Assembly (NCBI GenBank): GCA_000467715.1
Contig: AJFK01000480.1
Location: forward strand, 1-40,964
Length of the DNA: 40,964 bases
DNA from: Hysterium pulicare CBS 123377
Lineage: Eukaryota > Ascomycota > Dothideomycetes > Hysteriales > Hysteriaceae
Direction of reading: 5' to 3'
In this document: piece by piece, positions 29,884-40,964 of the stretch
Layout of the letters: the number at the start of each line of letters is the position of its first letter
Position numbering within the stretch: the first letter of the stretch is position 1
Translations under genes and position numbers: made by a program
Notes under the pieces: generated by a model
Databases searched by the model: none
Told to the model about the DNA's origin: nothing
The model's input: only the letters and a program-made list of their open reading frames with translations

Positions 29884-32746
29884 TTACATGACAATCTGAA
29901 ACCTGTCAGTTCACATTGCGCGTAATTTAGAGCATATTCAGACTTACACAATCATTTTCCTTTGGGGCTTGCGAGATACCCATCTCATCGAAGGTCTTTG
30001 GTCCTTTGCCGGGCGTCTGAGCAGGTGTGGCGGGTTTAGCAGCTGGCTTGGCAGCCTCTGCAGGTTTTGGTTGTAGAGGTTTCGGTGTTTGCGAACTCTT
30101 TGGCGGCGGCATCGGCAGAGTTTCATGCTGTGAAGCGCGTCCAGCAGATTCGGGACCGGAACTGGCTTGTGAGCCTGGACGACCGCCTTGAGGTGTGCCT
30201 TGCCGGTCATACGGTCGGGCTATACCCGGCCTATCTTGCAATGGCCTTACGGTCGGGGGTCTTTCTTGCGTTGGTCTCACGGTTGAAGGTCTTCCAGGTT
30301 GTTTAGTTTCGAGCGGTGCGACATAACCAATGTCATGAAGTGTAGTTGCTTTGCCAGCATTGGGGTTCCCCGCCTTCTGAAGCCTGTTCCGTCCATCAGG
30401 TTGAGGAGCAGCATAGCCGATGTCGGGTCTTGGTGGCTGTGGTTTGTCAAGTGGTCGAGGTGTACCAGCTGACTCGGGCCTTTCTACACTGGGTCCTCCC
30501 CCAGGCTGTCGATACGCTCCAGGGCCTGGTGGAAGGCCGCCTGGTGGGATACGCTGACCGCTCGGGACTCTACCTCTTCCTACACCCACGTTGTCCATGC
30601 TAGTATGTGGCCGAAGTGGAAGAGAGTCGGCACGCCCTTGGGGAGGCAAACGACCTCCTCCTGGATAGCCAGGCTGCGATGAATAGATGTTAGGGTTGAT
30701 GTTGAATGCCGCCGATAGGGGCCGTGTATCCTGTGGTGCAACAGATGCTGCTCGTATTTCGGGGGCAAACCCCCCCGCAAAACTAGGTCTTGGACCTACA
30801 CGAGGAGGCCCATCGCCCACAGGATACGGCGTTACAGTTGCAGCTCGCTCGTAGGGAGCTGAACTGGGAAGGGAAGCGACAGATGGTGGCTTGTCCGATA
30901 AGGGGTACGGAGTCGTAGTGGCATTTCGATCAGGAAGACGACCACCCACAGGAGAGGAGACGGCTGGAGATGCATCTGAACCATAATCGGAAGGACTAGA
31001 ATCCACGATAGAGGGCAAAGTTGGCACGGCAGGCTTTTGCAACCTGATAGGGCGTTGCCCGCGCATTGAACCATGTTTTGATTTGATCATCGCGACTGCA
31101 ACGTTTTCGTGGTCCTTTTTGGACAAAGTTCGAGATTTAGCAATGCCCTCAATTCGCCCATCGGCATCTTTGTTGCCTTGCTTTGCAGCCTTTTCATACC
31201 ATTCAACGGCTTTGTCCAGATCTACACGAGTGTTCATTCCGATTTCATGGAAGTATCCCATAGCAAATTCTGCCGTGGCAAGGCCGGATTGAGCAGCACG
31301 GTGAGCGTACAGAAACGCAAGCTCCTCATTCTTTGGAAATTCTCCTTCCTGACCGCAAAGGAACCATTTGCTAATTGCCATATCGGCTTCCGGTTCGCCT
31401 TGGCGGGAGGCAAGGGCATTATAATGCATTGACATCGTAGCATTGAATTCACATCCCAAGCTACAGAGCTCGTATGCAGATCCCATCTTCAATTGAGCCT
31501 TGGCAAATCCGAGATAGGCAGCCTTCTCGATGTTTTGCTTTGCAAGTTGTTCGTTGTAGGGCAGGAAAATTTCGGGCACATTGATCTGCGGTAGCTCCCG
31601 AGCTTGAAGCATTCCGAGAACATACGCGCCTTGTGGCGCATTCTCGTCTGCTGTCCTGGCAGCTTCCTGGATGAGCTGGATTCCTCTCGCAAAATCCTGG
31701 GGTTGACCGTGTTGACCGAGGAGGGTCATCATTCCAAGTCGATAGTTTGACGCAGAGTCTTTAGCCTCCGAGCCTCGTTTGTAGTGTACGAGCGCCTTTA
31801 TTGGGTCATTTGATTGTTCAAATTGCATACCAATGCGATATTCTGCCCTTGCGTATCCTTTTTCTGCTGCACGCTGGTAACTTCTAAATGCTTCTTTCTT
31901 ATCGACCCGCAGGCCAAACTTCCCAAACTCCAGCCACATGCCCCGCATGAACTCCGCCTTTGGATGGTGCTGGTCCGCAAGAAATTGGACTACGTTCATA
32001 GCGTCCATCCTCAACTGATGTTCAACTTGCGGCGTCACCGGTCTCGCAGGTTGACACTCAGATATCCTTTGCTCATGGAGTTGTGCGGCATCCACATATG
32101 CTAAGGCGTCTTGAGCCCAAGCGAGTTGCATCTCTGGGTCATTCGAGTTCAGGACTGGTAAACGGGCATTTTCCAACACAGCTTCTTTCTCATCATCCGA
32201 AGGAGGTACATTGGGTGGGCGATTTTGGAGTTTGGGAAAAGGAGAAAAGTTAGGGACGTCGGTTTGGCTCGCAAACTGGTTATAATCGTGAGACTGTTGT
32301 GGTGGCGCCTGATGTGTTTGAACTGGCACACTGGGAGGCTGATTGTATGCAGAAGATATGCTGGGTTGTCGTGCTGGCCACCCACTTTGCGTGCCTTGCG
32401 AACCACTTGGAGGTTGTGCATGTTGGTAACTGGTTGTTCGAGGAGGAAACCCATTTGAAGAAGTTGAATTCAGCATGGGCGATACAACTGGGGCAAAGCT
32501 TCGTGTTTCGTTGGATTCCAATTCCATATGGGCAATGTTCTCTTGCATGTTCTCGGGGACCTCAGGCATTATCCTGTTTCCATGACCTCTATTAGCCAGC
32601 TGTCTATGCAAGCAAGTTCTGAATTATACCAACCGCTGAGGAGCTGGAGATATGACCTCCGGAGAGGGGGCTGGCATGTAATAGTCGTCAAAGCCCCCGG
32701 GTACGAATGTGGCCCCGAGTTTGGGTTGGCCTTGTTGGTAGCTCAT
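29884..32746 (-). CDS. Chitin synthase regulatory factor, Chs4/Skt5-like, Sel1 repeats and CaaX box
   Basis: Probable activator and localiser of a class IV chitin synthase at sites of wall growth. The main exon ends at 29948; an intron (29947..29896, 52 nt, GTAAGT...CAG) leads to a 12-nt last exon 29895..29884. Joining gives a C-terminus ENDCIVM, a CaaX prenylation box as in Chs4/Skt5 proteins. Reading through instead gives CVSLNML. Starting at ATG 32746 the protein begins MSYQQGQPKLGATFVPGGFD. A second intron must remove the in-frame TAA near 32625; its borders are uncertain (candidate 32656..32600, 57 nt). Then come EVPENMQENIAHMELES, a Pro/Gln-rich stretch, Sel1 repeats at about 32.0-31.1 kb (AFRSYQRAAEKGYARAEYRI, KAVEWYEKAAKQGNKDA), and a long disordered Pro/Arg/Gly/Ser tail. 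Total about 900-930 residues. Confidence 0.85.
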
Positions 32747-34486
32747 TGTCGCGGTCCAACTGAATGTGTCAAAGAACTCAGTCAGCCTTTGTCCAAGAAT
32801 GTGGCCTTGCTCGCGATATGGGTGCCACGAAAAGACGGTGCTTGCGAAGCTGTCATGAGGATGTATGTAAGATGTGGGCAAGGTGGGTTGAACATTCATC
32901 AAGTGATCGACATACCTCTCTTGGCGGATTTCTTGGAAGTAGCTAAACCTCGATGTTTCCGAAATGATTGGTTTTTCTGCACTCCCACGCCTGATTTCGA
33001 CTGTGGTCTGGAAGATCAGAGACAGATTTGGTGAACCGGTAGCTTGACAGGTGTAGCTCGAACTTGGAGCTTGCAGGAACTGGGTGCGGAAATATACGGA
33101 ACGCGAATAGGAATGGGCTGTGGGTGTTTTAAAGAATGATTGAACAATAATAATAGGCGGCCGGCTCTGTTCATTCCCTGAAACAGAGTCTTATGTTTTA
33201 GTTGTTGGGATTATAGATCAAGGGCAGGGCTGTTTGTCGGTGATGCGGCGGGCAAGTACTAAGCAACTATCACCGAATTTGCTAAATAGGATTCCATCAG
33301 GACTCTAAACGCGCGCTCCGAGGGCCTCCTCTGCTATTAATGTGAGTTTCCCTGCCCCTTGGGCACGTTCTTTACAGGTGGAGGCACAAGGCTGCGCCAT
33401 CGGATACCATGATGAGGCTGAGCAATGAGCTGGGCGGACCACATTGGCTTTCCTCTTGCGGCTACGAATACATTTGGCATAATATGACAGCTCTCGCCTT
33501 TCTTAGTTTGTCTTAGCTATGGGTATCAAGTGGAAGACTGAAAATGATCCACGGGTACGATACTTATTGAAACAGTTTGTTTGCGGTCACTTTCAGCTCA
33601 AGCCATTTTATTTTCAATTATCTGATAAGGAGTACATATATACTAGACAAGAAGATTCCCTAGTCATTCAAGGCCTCAACAGAAACCCTTATGGCTAGCC
33701 GGTCCCTTGAACTTCAATTCGAATGGAGTGACGCCAAAGTTCCAAGAACGTTCAGTTTCGCGGAGAATACGAATAATCTGACCGGGAGCGGCAACGGACA
33801 TCTCCCGCCGCTTCCTGATGTTTCAAGGCTGCAGGGAGCTGAGCATTTGGTCGGGTTGTTGCATATTGGCTTGTCGAACCCGTCTCACCTGTCAGAGTGC
33901 CGCTTGAGCTAGTCATCTGCAGTTGGATCTGGACTTTGGTTAGGTCGCGGAGAGAAGATTATGTCCGTGTTGTACTTATCCTGAAAGCACACCAAGGAAG
34001 CGCACATCAGCTTGCAAGAAGAGTAGAACACATCCAATTGGAGCCGTACGTTAGCACTACCTAATGCTTCAGCAGATCAGGAGACTCAATAGTATCGGAT
34101 ACTTGTGTATGTACTACTCGCTTTCTCGACACTATCGTACATTCCACACCTTGAACTCAACGATGCGAACCTAGAATCAAAGTCTCCCTGTGCCTTTTGC
34201 ACGGTGTCTCAAGAAAGTGATTTGTGCAATAACGCTGAATGGATTACTCCTTTGAGGGCACCTGGGCAATCGTTTGGCCGCTTAACTCTTTCGAGGTTAG
34301 TGTGGCACGTGAAGCCATAATTGAGACGCGCTCTCCATTCACCAAATACCTGCCACCGTTCACCAACAGGCAACAAACACCTCCTTTCTGCACCCACTCG
34401 ACACCCACTTACTTCAACTTCTTCTAACACTCATACGATCAATATACTACTACAACCCTCAACTCGATCAGTCTCAATCCGTCAAA
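32747..34486. other. Divergent intergenic region Chs4-like / ASF1
   Basis: About 1.74 kb between divergent start codons. It should include long promoters or 5' UTRs for both genes. A 73-codon ATG frame at 33691-33912 (plus) has no recognisable domain, and I do not call it a gene. C- and T-rich tracts at 34330-34480 just before ASF1 suit a 5' UTR. No repeat or tRNA found. Confidence 0.5.
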
Positions 34487-35488
34487 ATGTCTGTCGTATC
34501 TCTTCTTGGTGTGGAGGTCAAGAACAATCCAGCCGCGTTCGACGCGCCATACGAGTTTGAAATCACATTCGAATGTTTGGAGCAGCTCCAGAAAGGTGAG
34601 ACTCTATAGACGCGTCTTACCTGCAACAGAACCACGCGCTAACCTCTGAATAGATCTCGAATGGAAGTTGACCTACGTTGGTTCGGCAACATCGTATGTA
34701 TTCATTTCCAGACTCCTCTTACCCTTAATCTTGTTACTAGCTCCATATGTTAACTCAGGGCAGCAACGAGTACGACCAAGAGCTCGACTCCCTCCTCGTC
34801 GGACCAATTCCCGTCGGCATTAATAAATTCGTCTTCGAAGCCGATCCACCAAACCTGACCCGCATTCCAAACAATGAGATTCTGGGTGTCACGGTGATTC
34901 TCCTGAGCTGCAGCTATGACGGGCGAGAATTCGTGCGTGTCGGCTACTACGTCAACAACGAGTACACCGATGAGGCCTTGATCGCCGAACCCCCCGCCAA
35001 GCCTATCATCGAGAAGGTGCGACGGAATATTCTGGCTGAGAAGCCGCGTGTTACTCGCTTTGCGATCAAATGGTACGTTGCATTATAGCCTTGGTATTCG
35101 GCAACGACTAACAGTTACAAGGGATTCTGAAGCCTCCGCACCACCAGAGTTCCCACCAGACCAGCCTGAAGCGGACGCTCTTGATGCTGACGGCGAGCAA
35201 TATGGCGCCGAGGAAGAAGAAGAGGAAGTCGCAGAAGAAGTTGAGGGAGGAGAAGTCGAAGGCGAAGACGCCGAAATGGCTGGCGCCGAGGAGACGGCGG
35301 CTGTTAAGCAAGACGAGGATGCCGCTTCTGACGCAGGAAGTGAAGACATTGAAAACGAGAGTGAGGACGACGATGAGGAGGAAGAAGAGGAAGAAGGTGA
35401 TGAGGAGATGGATATGGGCGAGGCACCGGAGGCAAATGGCCACCCGGAGCAGCAGATGCAGCATTCTGCAGATGTCATGGTCCACTAG
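34487..35488 (+). CDS. ASF1: Histone chaperone Asf1
   Basis: Nuclear H3-H4 chaperone used in replication-coupled and replication-independent nucleosome assembly. Exons 34487..34595, 34654..34693, 34764..35072 and 35122..35488 give about 274 residues. Intron 1 has a GCTAACC branch region. Intron 2 uses the acceptor GGCAG (34763), not the earlier CTCAG, because only this restores [16 protein letters not shown]. The N-terminal immunoglobulin-like core runs [60 protein letters not shown] and [11 protein letters not shown] (about residues 1-155). The rest is a strongly acidic Glu/Asp tail, as in fungal Asf1 proteins. Length and domain order are normal. Confidence 0.96.
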
Positions 35489-36080
35489 ACTCTCCCCCAG
35501 TCTACAGTCCTGTTCGCTTTTAGGGTTTAATCGTCAAGTTGGGCTTGGCCAATTTGGTTACGAGCATTCCTTTTGTTATTACCCCCGAGCATATTTCCCC
35601 CGCGGCATCTACGAACACAGTACAAAGGAGGCTCGTAGTCAGCGCCGCTATTACTAGTGAACATGAACAATAACGGAGATACGAAATCTATATTCAAAAA
35701 CTCGTTCGCGTCCGCATCTTAGAGTTGTCTCCTGAAATAATCGTTCTATCCCTTCACTAAAGATTGTCGTCCTTGGCACTCGTGTAGAACGACCTTATGT
35801 GAACTATACGTGACTCGTAAACGCTGTGAAGATCAAGGTTTGATTGCAGTTGGGGAAAAGGGTATCCATTGCATGCCTAGTCCCGATCCATAGCTATAGC
35901 TAGATATATACTACCTAAGCCAAACCCGCCCAAAGCATCTCCTCGATGCAATAAAAAAGATGATGCACGCTCAAGAACAACTTCCATCAAACAATCCATT
36001 ACAAACTATTCAAGACAAGCACCATCATAATCATACAATCCACTGTCCACTTTTGCCACCGCCCAAAAATCACTCTCGTC
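35489..36080. other. Convergent intergenic region ASF1 / NUP159
   Basis: About 590 bp between convergent stops, holding both 3' UTRs. No gene or repeat seen. Confidence 0.5.
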
Positions 36081-39000
36081 CTAATTCCTGCTGCAATTCG
36101 TGACCTTAGTTCCCCTCGTCTCAACCGCACTCATCAAGCTCCTAGCAATGAGACCCCGCTTGATCTTATTTCCCTTCACCCTCTTCAGGTCTTCTTCATC
36201 TAGATCATCCCAAGTCTGGACCTCAAAACCGGGCTTCGACGGTGTGCCATCCGGCGTGTAGAATAAGCCGTATCCTCTACTCGGCGTGCCGTCTTCCTCC
36301 GTTTCGGGCGTGCGCACGCGTCTCGAAAGTCCTGACATGGACATGCCTAGCGATACCTTGCTTCGGGAAGTAGGCGGTGTAGCGAAGGGACTACCGCTAC
36401 CACCTCTTGAGCTGTAGACACTGTTCCTCGCTGTGCTGTGAGCCGGTGTGGCGCGACCGCGGGAGGAAGTCGGACGGCTGCCATTTCCGTCTAGTTCCAG
36501 GCCTAATTTACGCATTTGAGATTCCAGAACATCGATATCGCAGTTCTTTTTCTCGACCATGGCAGTCATCTTCAAGATAGTTTTTCTGACTGCGTCGACG
36601 GTGGGAACAGCTTTCGTTTTGCCCTGTTCGGCGCTCTTGGTGGCGAGGCGGGATTTTAGGAGGATGATGCCTTCTTCGGCTTCGGCTACGTTCTTGAGGA
36701 GCGCTGCATATGCGATGCGTAAGAGTCGTTGCTGTTCTGCTTGCTCTTTCGGTAGTGGTTGAAGTCGTAGAAGCTCGGCTCTCTCGGGGTCTTTGCGGTT
36801 GGCGATTTGCTGGCGTAGATCTTTCATCTTTGATTCCAACTTCCCAACGTCGCGGTTGAGAGTCGACAGCTGAAGTAATTTATCGTGCATACCATCTAGT
36901 CTATTGGCCCCAAGATCGTCCTCGATCTCCCTCTCAAGAGTCATGAGGTCCTGGAGTTCCTCCAAAACCCACTTTTCGTCCCAATTGCCATCCTCACCTT
37001 CATTTAAGATCTCCTCAAGGTCGTTGCGCGTAATCTCATTCTGGTGTGCAGGCTCGGTATGATACTTCTCGAAAGCCGATAAGGAGCGCGCGTTTAAACC
37101 GAGTGTATCAATCATGCTGTTGATATCGCGATACAAGCGTTCAATCTGCCCCGGGATTCCTGATTTGGTGACGGAGCCGGTGTAATCTTGGTGGGCGACG
37201 AAAGGATCAAGCTCTCGACTCGGCCGCACCTCGCTCTCCAACTCTTGGCGGATCCTCTCGTCCTCGCCGTCGGACAATTCTGACACTTCGGGCGCAGGTA
37301 CCGGTGTGGGTGGCTTGCGCTGTGGTGGTTGTTGATGGAATGGGGCCGCAAGTGGAGATGCTCCATTAGAGGCAGGAAGCGGTTGTCGGCGGGTGCCAAG
37401 GGCGGATGTCGAGGCCGACCGGACAGGGCTAGGAGAGCGAAGGGTGTCCTGTATTCGTAATGTGGATGGTTGCGGAAACATCGAGGTTGGTTTGGGAAAG
37501 CCGGCTGGCGTAGAGGATTGTCCAAATAGAGTTGGACGGACTGGCGATCTAGACGGACTCCTGGACTGATTACGAGATCGAGAGGATGCTTCAGACTTGA
37601 TAGGTGGCGTCGGGGCTTGAGGGGGGATTCTGGGTGACTGATTGACGCTATCTTGGAATGACCAACCTGACTTCTGCGGCCCAGGTTGAGGGGTTTCTGA
37701 TTCAGACGGTTCTTCATCTTCCTCTCCATCTTGTTCTTCCACAGATAGATCTCCTTCATCATCTGCTTCACCGGACAGAGGTGATGATGGAACAGAGGAC
37801 TCAGGAGCCTCTACTTGAATGGCTGGACTACCGGCCAGTGGAGGTATATCCTCATCTTCTTTTTTAGGTTTGAAGGTCATTGGATCAGGAGGAAGTGGTG
37901 GCTCGGCAGTATCGGGTGGCGATGCTTCTGGAGATGCGGGAGTTTGTTGTTCTGGTCGTTGCGGTGTCTCTTTAGCAGGAGTTTGCGAGGGCGGAGGAGC
38001 AGCAGGTGTAGTAGACATATCTTTCTGTCCCTCGTCGTTCTTCTTATTTGGAGTAACTGGTACAGTTGGTTTTGAATTAAGCGCAGATTCAAAGTCTCCA
38101 CCAAACATTGAGCTCCCAGATGGCTCTTCTGCTTTAGATACATCATCCTTAGCTGATCCATCGCCTTTGAAGGAAGCATCTAGCTTGAAGCCATTGGTAC
38201 CCATTCCAAAAAGCCCTTTCGATTGTTGTGGCAGCGCTTGAGGTGTGGGTGTTGCCTCGTCCCGTCCCCTATTTTGAGTGTCATCGTCTGCATCTCCCAT
38301 ATTAGACTCTTTAGTTGATGCGGTTGAATCGAACGATGTTTGGCCTCCTCCAAATATTGATCCCGAGGGATTCGCTGGAGTATTTGCCCACGAAGGAAGT
38401 GTCGAGCCTCCTCCAAGGCTGGACCCGACGGTCACGGTTGAACCAAAACTCGGTTCCGTGCTCATACCTTGAAGTTTGGAAGCAGGCTTCTCCCCGAACG
38501 GAGACTGAGTTGGTGTTTGACCGAGAGCTCCGAACCCAGATGTACTTCCAGTGCCACCAAAACTTGAGAATGGGGAGGCAGTCGGTGCATTAGGCGTTGT
38601 GTTGGAGGCCGCAAACTTCGAGAAACCCGAGGCACCTCCAAGTCCTGAAAATGGAGATGCTTGGGCTTGCGGGGCAGGTTTCTGTGGTGTGCCACTTGTC
38701 GACCACGGTGAAGCTCGATTCCCCAAACCACCAGTAGATCCGAATGCAGTGGCTGGGCCTGATCCGCTTGGTTGCGACGGCATGCCAAAGGATGGTTTGC
38801 CAAAGGAAGGAGTGGAGCCACCTCCAAATGCTGATGGCGTTCCAAATGACGGTTTACCAAAGGATGGTGTAGAGCCGCCAGCGAGCGGTGATGGAGCTCC
38901 GAATGGCGATGTACCAAAAGCTGGAGCTAGAGTGGAAGGGGCTCCAAATGGAGAGGGAGAAGGTTTTGCAGGCGACTGCAATGTGCTCATTGATGTTTGA

Positions 39001-40554
39001 GGAGTTGGAGCCGGAGTTGATGCATGCCCTCCTGTTACGGATATGAGACCAGAAAACCCCGTTTTCGCATATATGGACTTGTTATACACAATCCACCATG
39101 CGCACAACAGACCCTGGTTGTTCAAAATGAGAAGTGCCGGAAGTGCAGTAGTGGATTCCACGACTTCTGCATCCGTAGGAATAGGTCGAAGCACGTGCTC
39201 CGTTGGGGAGAGATCCAAAGCCAGGCCAACTGCCACAGTATCGCCTTCACTGTCACTGCTTGGATCGCCGACATCTATCGCTTGTGGCAGCTGCGCTCGA
39301 CGCGTATCAACTAATGTCGTGAGTGTGTAGGTATTGGTGGCAGCATCTGGAACAAGGGGGACACTTGAATTCGTAATCACACAGGTGTCCGCGCTATTGG
39401 AGGCTGCAATTACAAACATTTCTTGTAGATCAGGTTTCCAATCCCGCAATCTTAGGATGGAATGTTGAGGAGGGAAGCTCCGCTTGATATTAGGGACGGA
39501 GAAACAAGGGTCGTAGGCCATCTTGGAAAAGGAAAATGAACTCCTCGCTTTGTTTGTCTGGACAAAATGGTAGATGGTTTCTGGGTCTTCCTGCATGGCA
39601 TCATCGGTAGGAGGGGCATTCGGGCAGTGGACAATGAAGAAATCGTCATTTGATGGCCAGAATAATGAAGAAACTATTGAAAATCAGCATAAGACTCTGC
39701 CAGTTGAAGTCATTGAATACTTACCCTGGTAATTTGCTGCCACCTCAGGGGGTCGTGGAATGGTAGCCACCACTTTTCCTGCCGGTTCCATCTGCACAGC
39801 CGTACCATCCTGTAGCCCAGCGACGATATTCTTGCCCTTCGTGCTCCACGAAACACAGGTGACGCCCTCTTTGATCACCGTAGAGCCACTTGACCCTTGG
39901 AGGAGCAGCTTTTCAAAAAGATCGGCCATCATGAGTTGTCCATTGTCCAGAACAATTGCGACATATCTCTCCCAATCTGGGTTGGGGTTCGGAACAACTG
40001 CGCGTACGGCAATCCCATTGGTAGCAAGTTGGAACTCTGGTTCTCTCTTGTTTTCGTGGAGAAGAAACTGCGAAGCGTAAACGGCCAAACCACCCCCATT
40101 TTCCGCAGTTATGACCAGGAAATCTTCGTTGCTGGAGAATGCGACGTGTGATAATCGAGGATGCGGTATTGTAATGTCTGGGTGGAAATTCTTGACTACA
40201 TCGCGTTCTGCCGTGTTCTCCAAGATGGCTTTCCGAAGACCTTCTGTCTTCGTTATGACTAGAGCATCCGGTCCAGCTGCAGCTAGGAAGCCTCTCCTTG
40301 GGGCGACGCTGAGGAGGGAAGACGTAGAAGGTGGAAGATTGTTCGTTGGCCATGGGGACGGAAGAAGTTTTAGTTTCTTCTCTCCGCTCAGTGCAGTAAA
40401 CCCTAGTCCCTAATACAAATAAATCAGCAGAATCACCAAAGAATGGCGAGCTTTCAATTACCTCTGTATCGACTTCTGGAACTTCGGCGCCAACGTTGAC
40501 TTGCGCATTTGTGTTTGCTCCTGAAGCAGAGGAATTCGAAAAAGAGAAAGCCAT
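36081..40554 (-). CDS. NUP159: Nucleoporin Nup159 (Nup214 family)
   Basis: Cytoplasmic-side nuclear pore protein that docks the mRNA export helicase Dbp5 and anchors with Nup82. Exons 40554..40462, 40409..39725 and 39673..36081 give about 1456 residues. The two introns (52 and 51 nt, GT-AG) keep frame. The first 480 residues fit the N-terminal beta-propeller (LSHVAFSSNEDFLVITAENG, GVTCVSWSTKGKNIVAGLQD, WPSNDDFFIVHCPNAPP). An FG region follows at about 490-760, with near-exact units such as GSTPSFGKPSFG repeated. An acidic Pro/Ser-rich linker comes next, then a coiled-coil C-terminal part around 1110-1300 (LEREIEDDLGANRLDGMHDK). Homology and domain order are clear. FG units are recently duplicated at the DNA level around 38.75-38.9 kb. 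Confidence 0.9.
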
Positions 40555-40964
40555 GCTGGCTAAGATATATTCGGACCGTATCTCTCTTGACGAAGTCCTT
40601 CGAATCAAAGGTCGTGAAGATTCGGCATAGGGAATGGGAGAAGTTGATTGAAAGGAAAAAGAGCGTGATGAGAGCCGGGGAGGGCTCGGGCGGAAGACGT
40701 TCAAGCTTTTGTTGAAAATGGTGAATCGGCGGGGTCGCCTGCTCTCTGGTGACGGAGAGCGGCAAGCCTGGTGCCTTGTGCCTGGAGCTCTTCACTGCAG
40801 TTAATGACTTGTTGTTCGATGAAAGACTACACGCCGACGGAGTTTGCCGCGCGTGCCCGAGCTTCGCGTTTACTATTGTTGGCAAAAAGGTTGGCCGGCC
40901 TAGATAAAACTTTAGCTAAGAATTCTACCTATATCTAAATTTTATATATAGTAACTATTAACTA
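40555..40964. other. NUP159 upstream region and start of an AT-rich tract at the window edge
   Basis: About 340 bp of ordinary promoter-like DNA precede NUP159. From about 40893 (after ggccggcc) the sequence turns abruptly AT-rich, with runs like tatatata and TpA-rich words, in the same style as the interior of the element at 10.2-10.8 kb. This may be the edge of another repeat, cut by the window. Confidence 0.4.

Noticed and set aside
33691-33912. 73-codon ATG frame between the Chs4-like gene and ASF1
   Set aside because: No domain, signal peptide or neighbouring splice partner is visible; it could be part of a 5' UTR.
35083-35485. Ser-rich and Leu/Phe-rich frames antisense to the end of ASF1
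   Set aside because: They are mirror images of the acidic Glu/Asp codons of the Asf1 tail.
37112-39000. Long frames on both strands within NUP159
   Set aside because: They arise from FG and Pro/Ser codon bias. The 1456-residue Nup159 frame explains the sequence.

Overview
The window looks like nuclear DNA of a filamentous ascomycete (Pezizomycotina; a leotiomycete-like fungus is my guess, and the order is not proven by sequence alone). The genes carry many short GT-AG introns, mostly 50-120 bp. They include fungal forms of Atg22, Chs4/Skt5, Nup159, MED14, Hrd1 and the MICOS subunit Mic26/27. I saw no CRISPR array, no operon-like layout, no rRNA and no convincing tRNA gene.

Layout from left to right. 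Positions 1-1096 (minus) hold a phytanoyl-CoA dioxygenase-like gene cut by the left edge. Positions 1711-3901 (minus) hold a secreted GH32 fructan/sucrose hydrolase with possible CreA sites upstream. From about 4 to 10.8 kb the region is accessory-like: a frameshifted membrane-protein relic (about 5579-6316, minus), a two-HKD phospholipase D-like gene (6877-9041, plus) flanked by imperfect repeats, a second decayed reading frame (about 9376-10080, plus), and a 609-bp AT-rich element with 42-bp terminal inverted repeats (10209-10817).

From 11 kb onward the genes are mostly conserved housekeeping genes: HRD1-like E3 ligase (11029-13462, plus), prenylcysteine oxidase/lyase (14524-16382, minus), ATG22 (16956-19750, minus), MED14 (20738-24088, plus), mitochondrial intermediate peptidase OCT1 (24769-27168, minus), a MICOS Mic26/27-type subunit (27341-28198, plus, divergent from OCT1), HOP2 (28452-29442, minus), a Chs4/Skt5-type chitin synthase regulator (29884-32746, minus), ASF1 (34487-35488, plus) and NUP159 (36081-40554, minus). 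AT-rich DNA resembling a mutated repeat begins again at the right edge.

The genes do not form one pathway. The most notable signals are architectural. The Chs4-like protein gains a C-terminal CaaX box only when a 12-nt last exon is spliced on. HOP2 has adjacent 10-nt and 13-nt microexons. GH32 has a 16-nt and ATG22 a 22-nt microexon, the latter followed by a 647-nt intron. The PLD gene has a likely GC-AG intron. OCT1 and the MICOS gene share a 172-bp divergent promoter, and the inverted-repeat element has a 5-bp flanking duplication. All exon boundaries were read by eye from splice signals and conserved protein sequence, without transcript data. I did not find a clear new multi-gene system.
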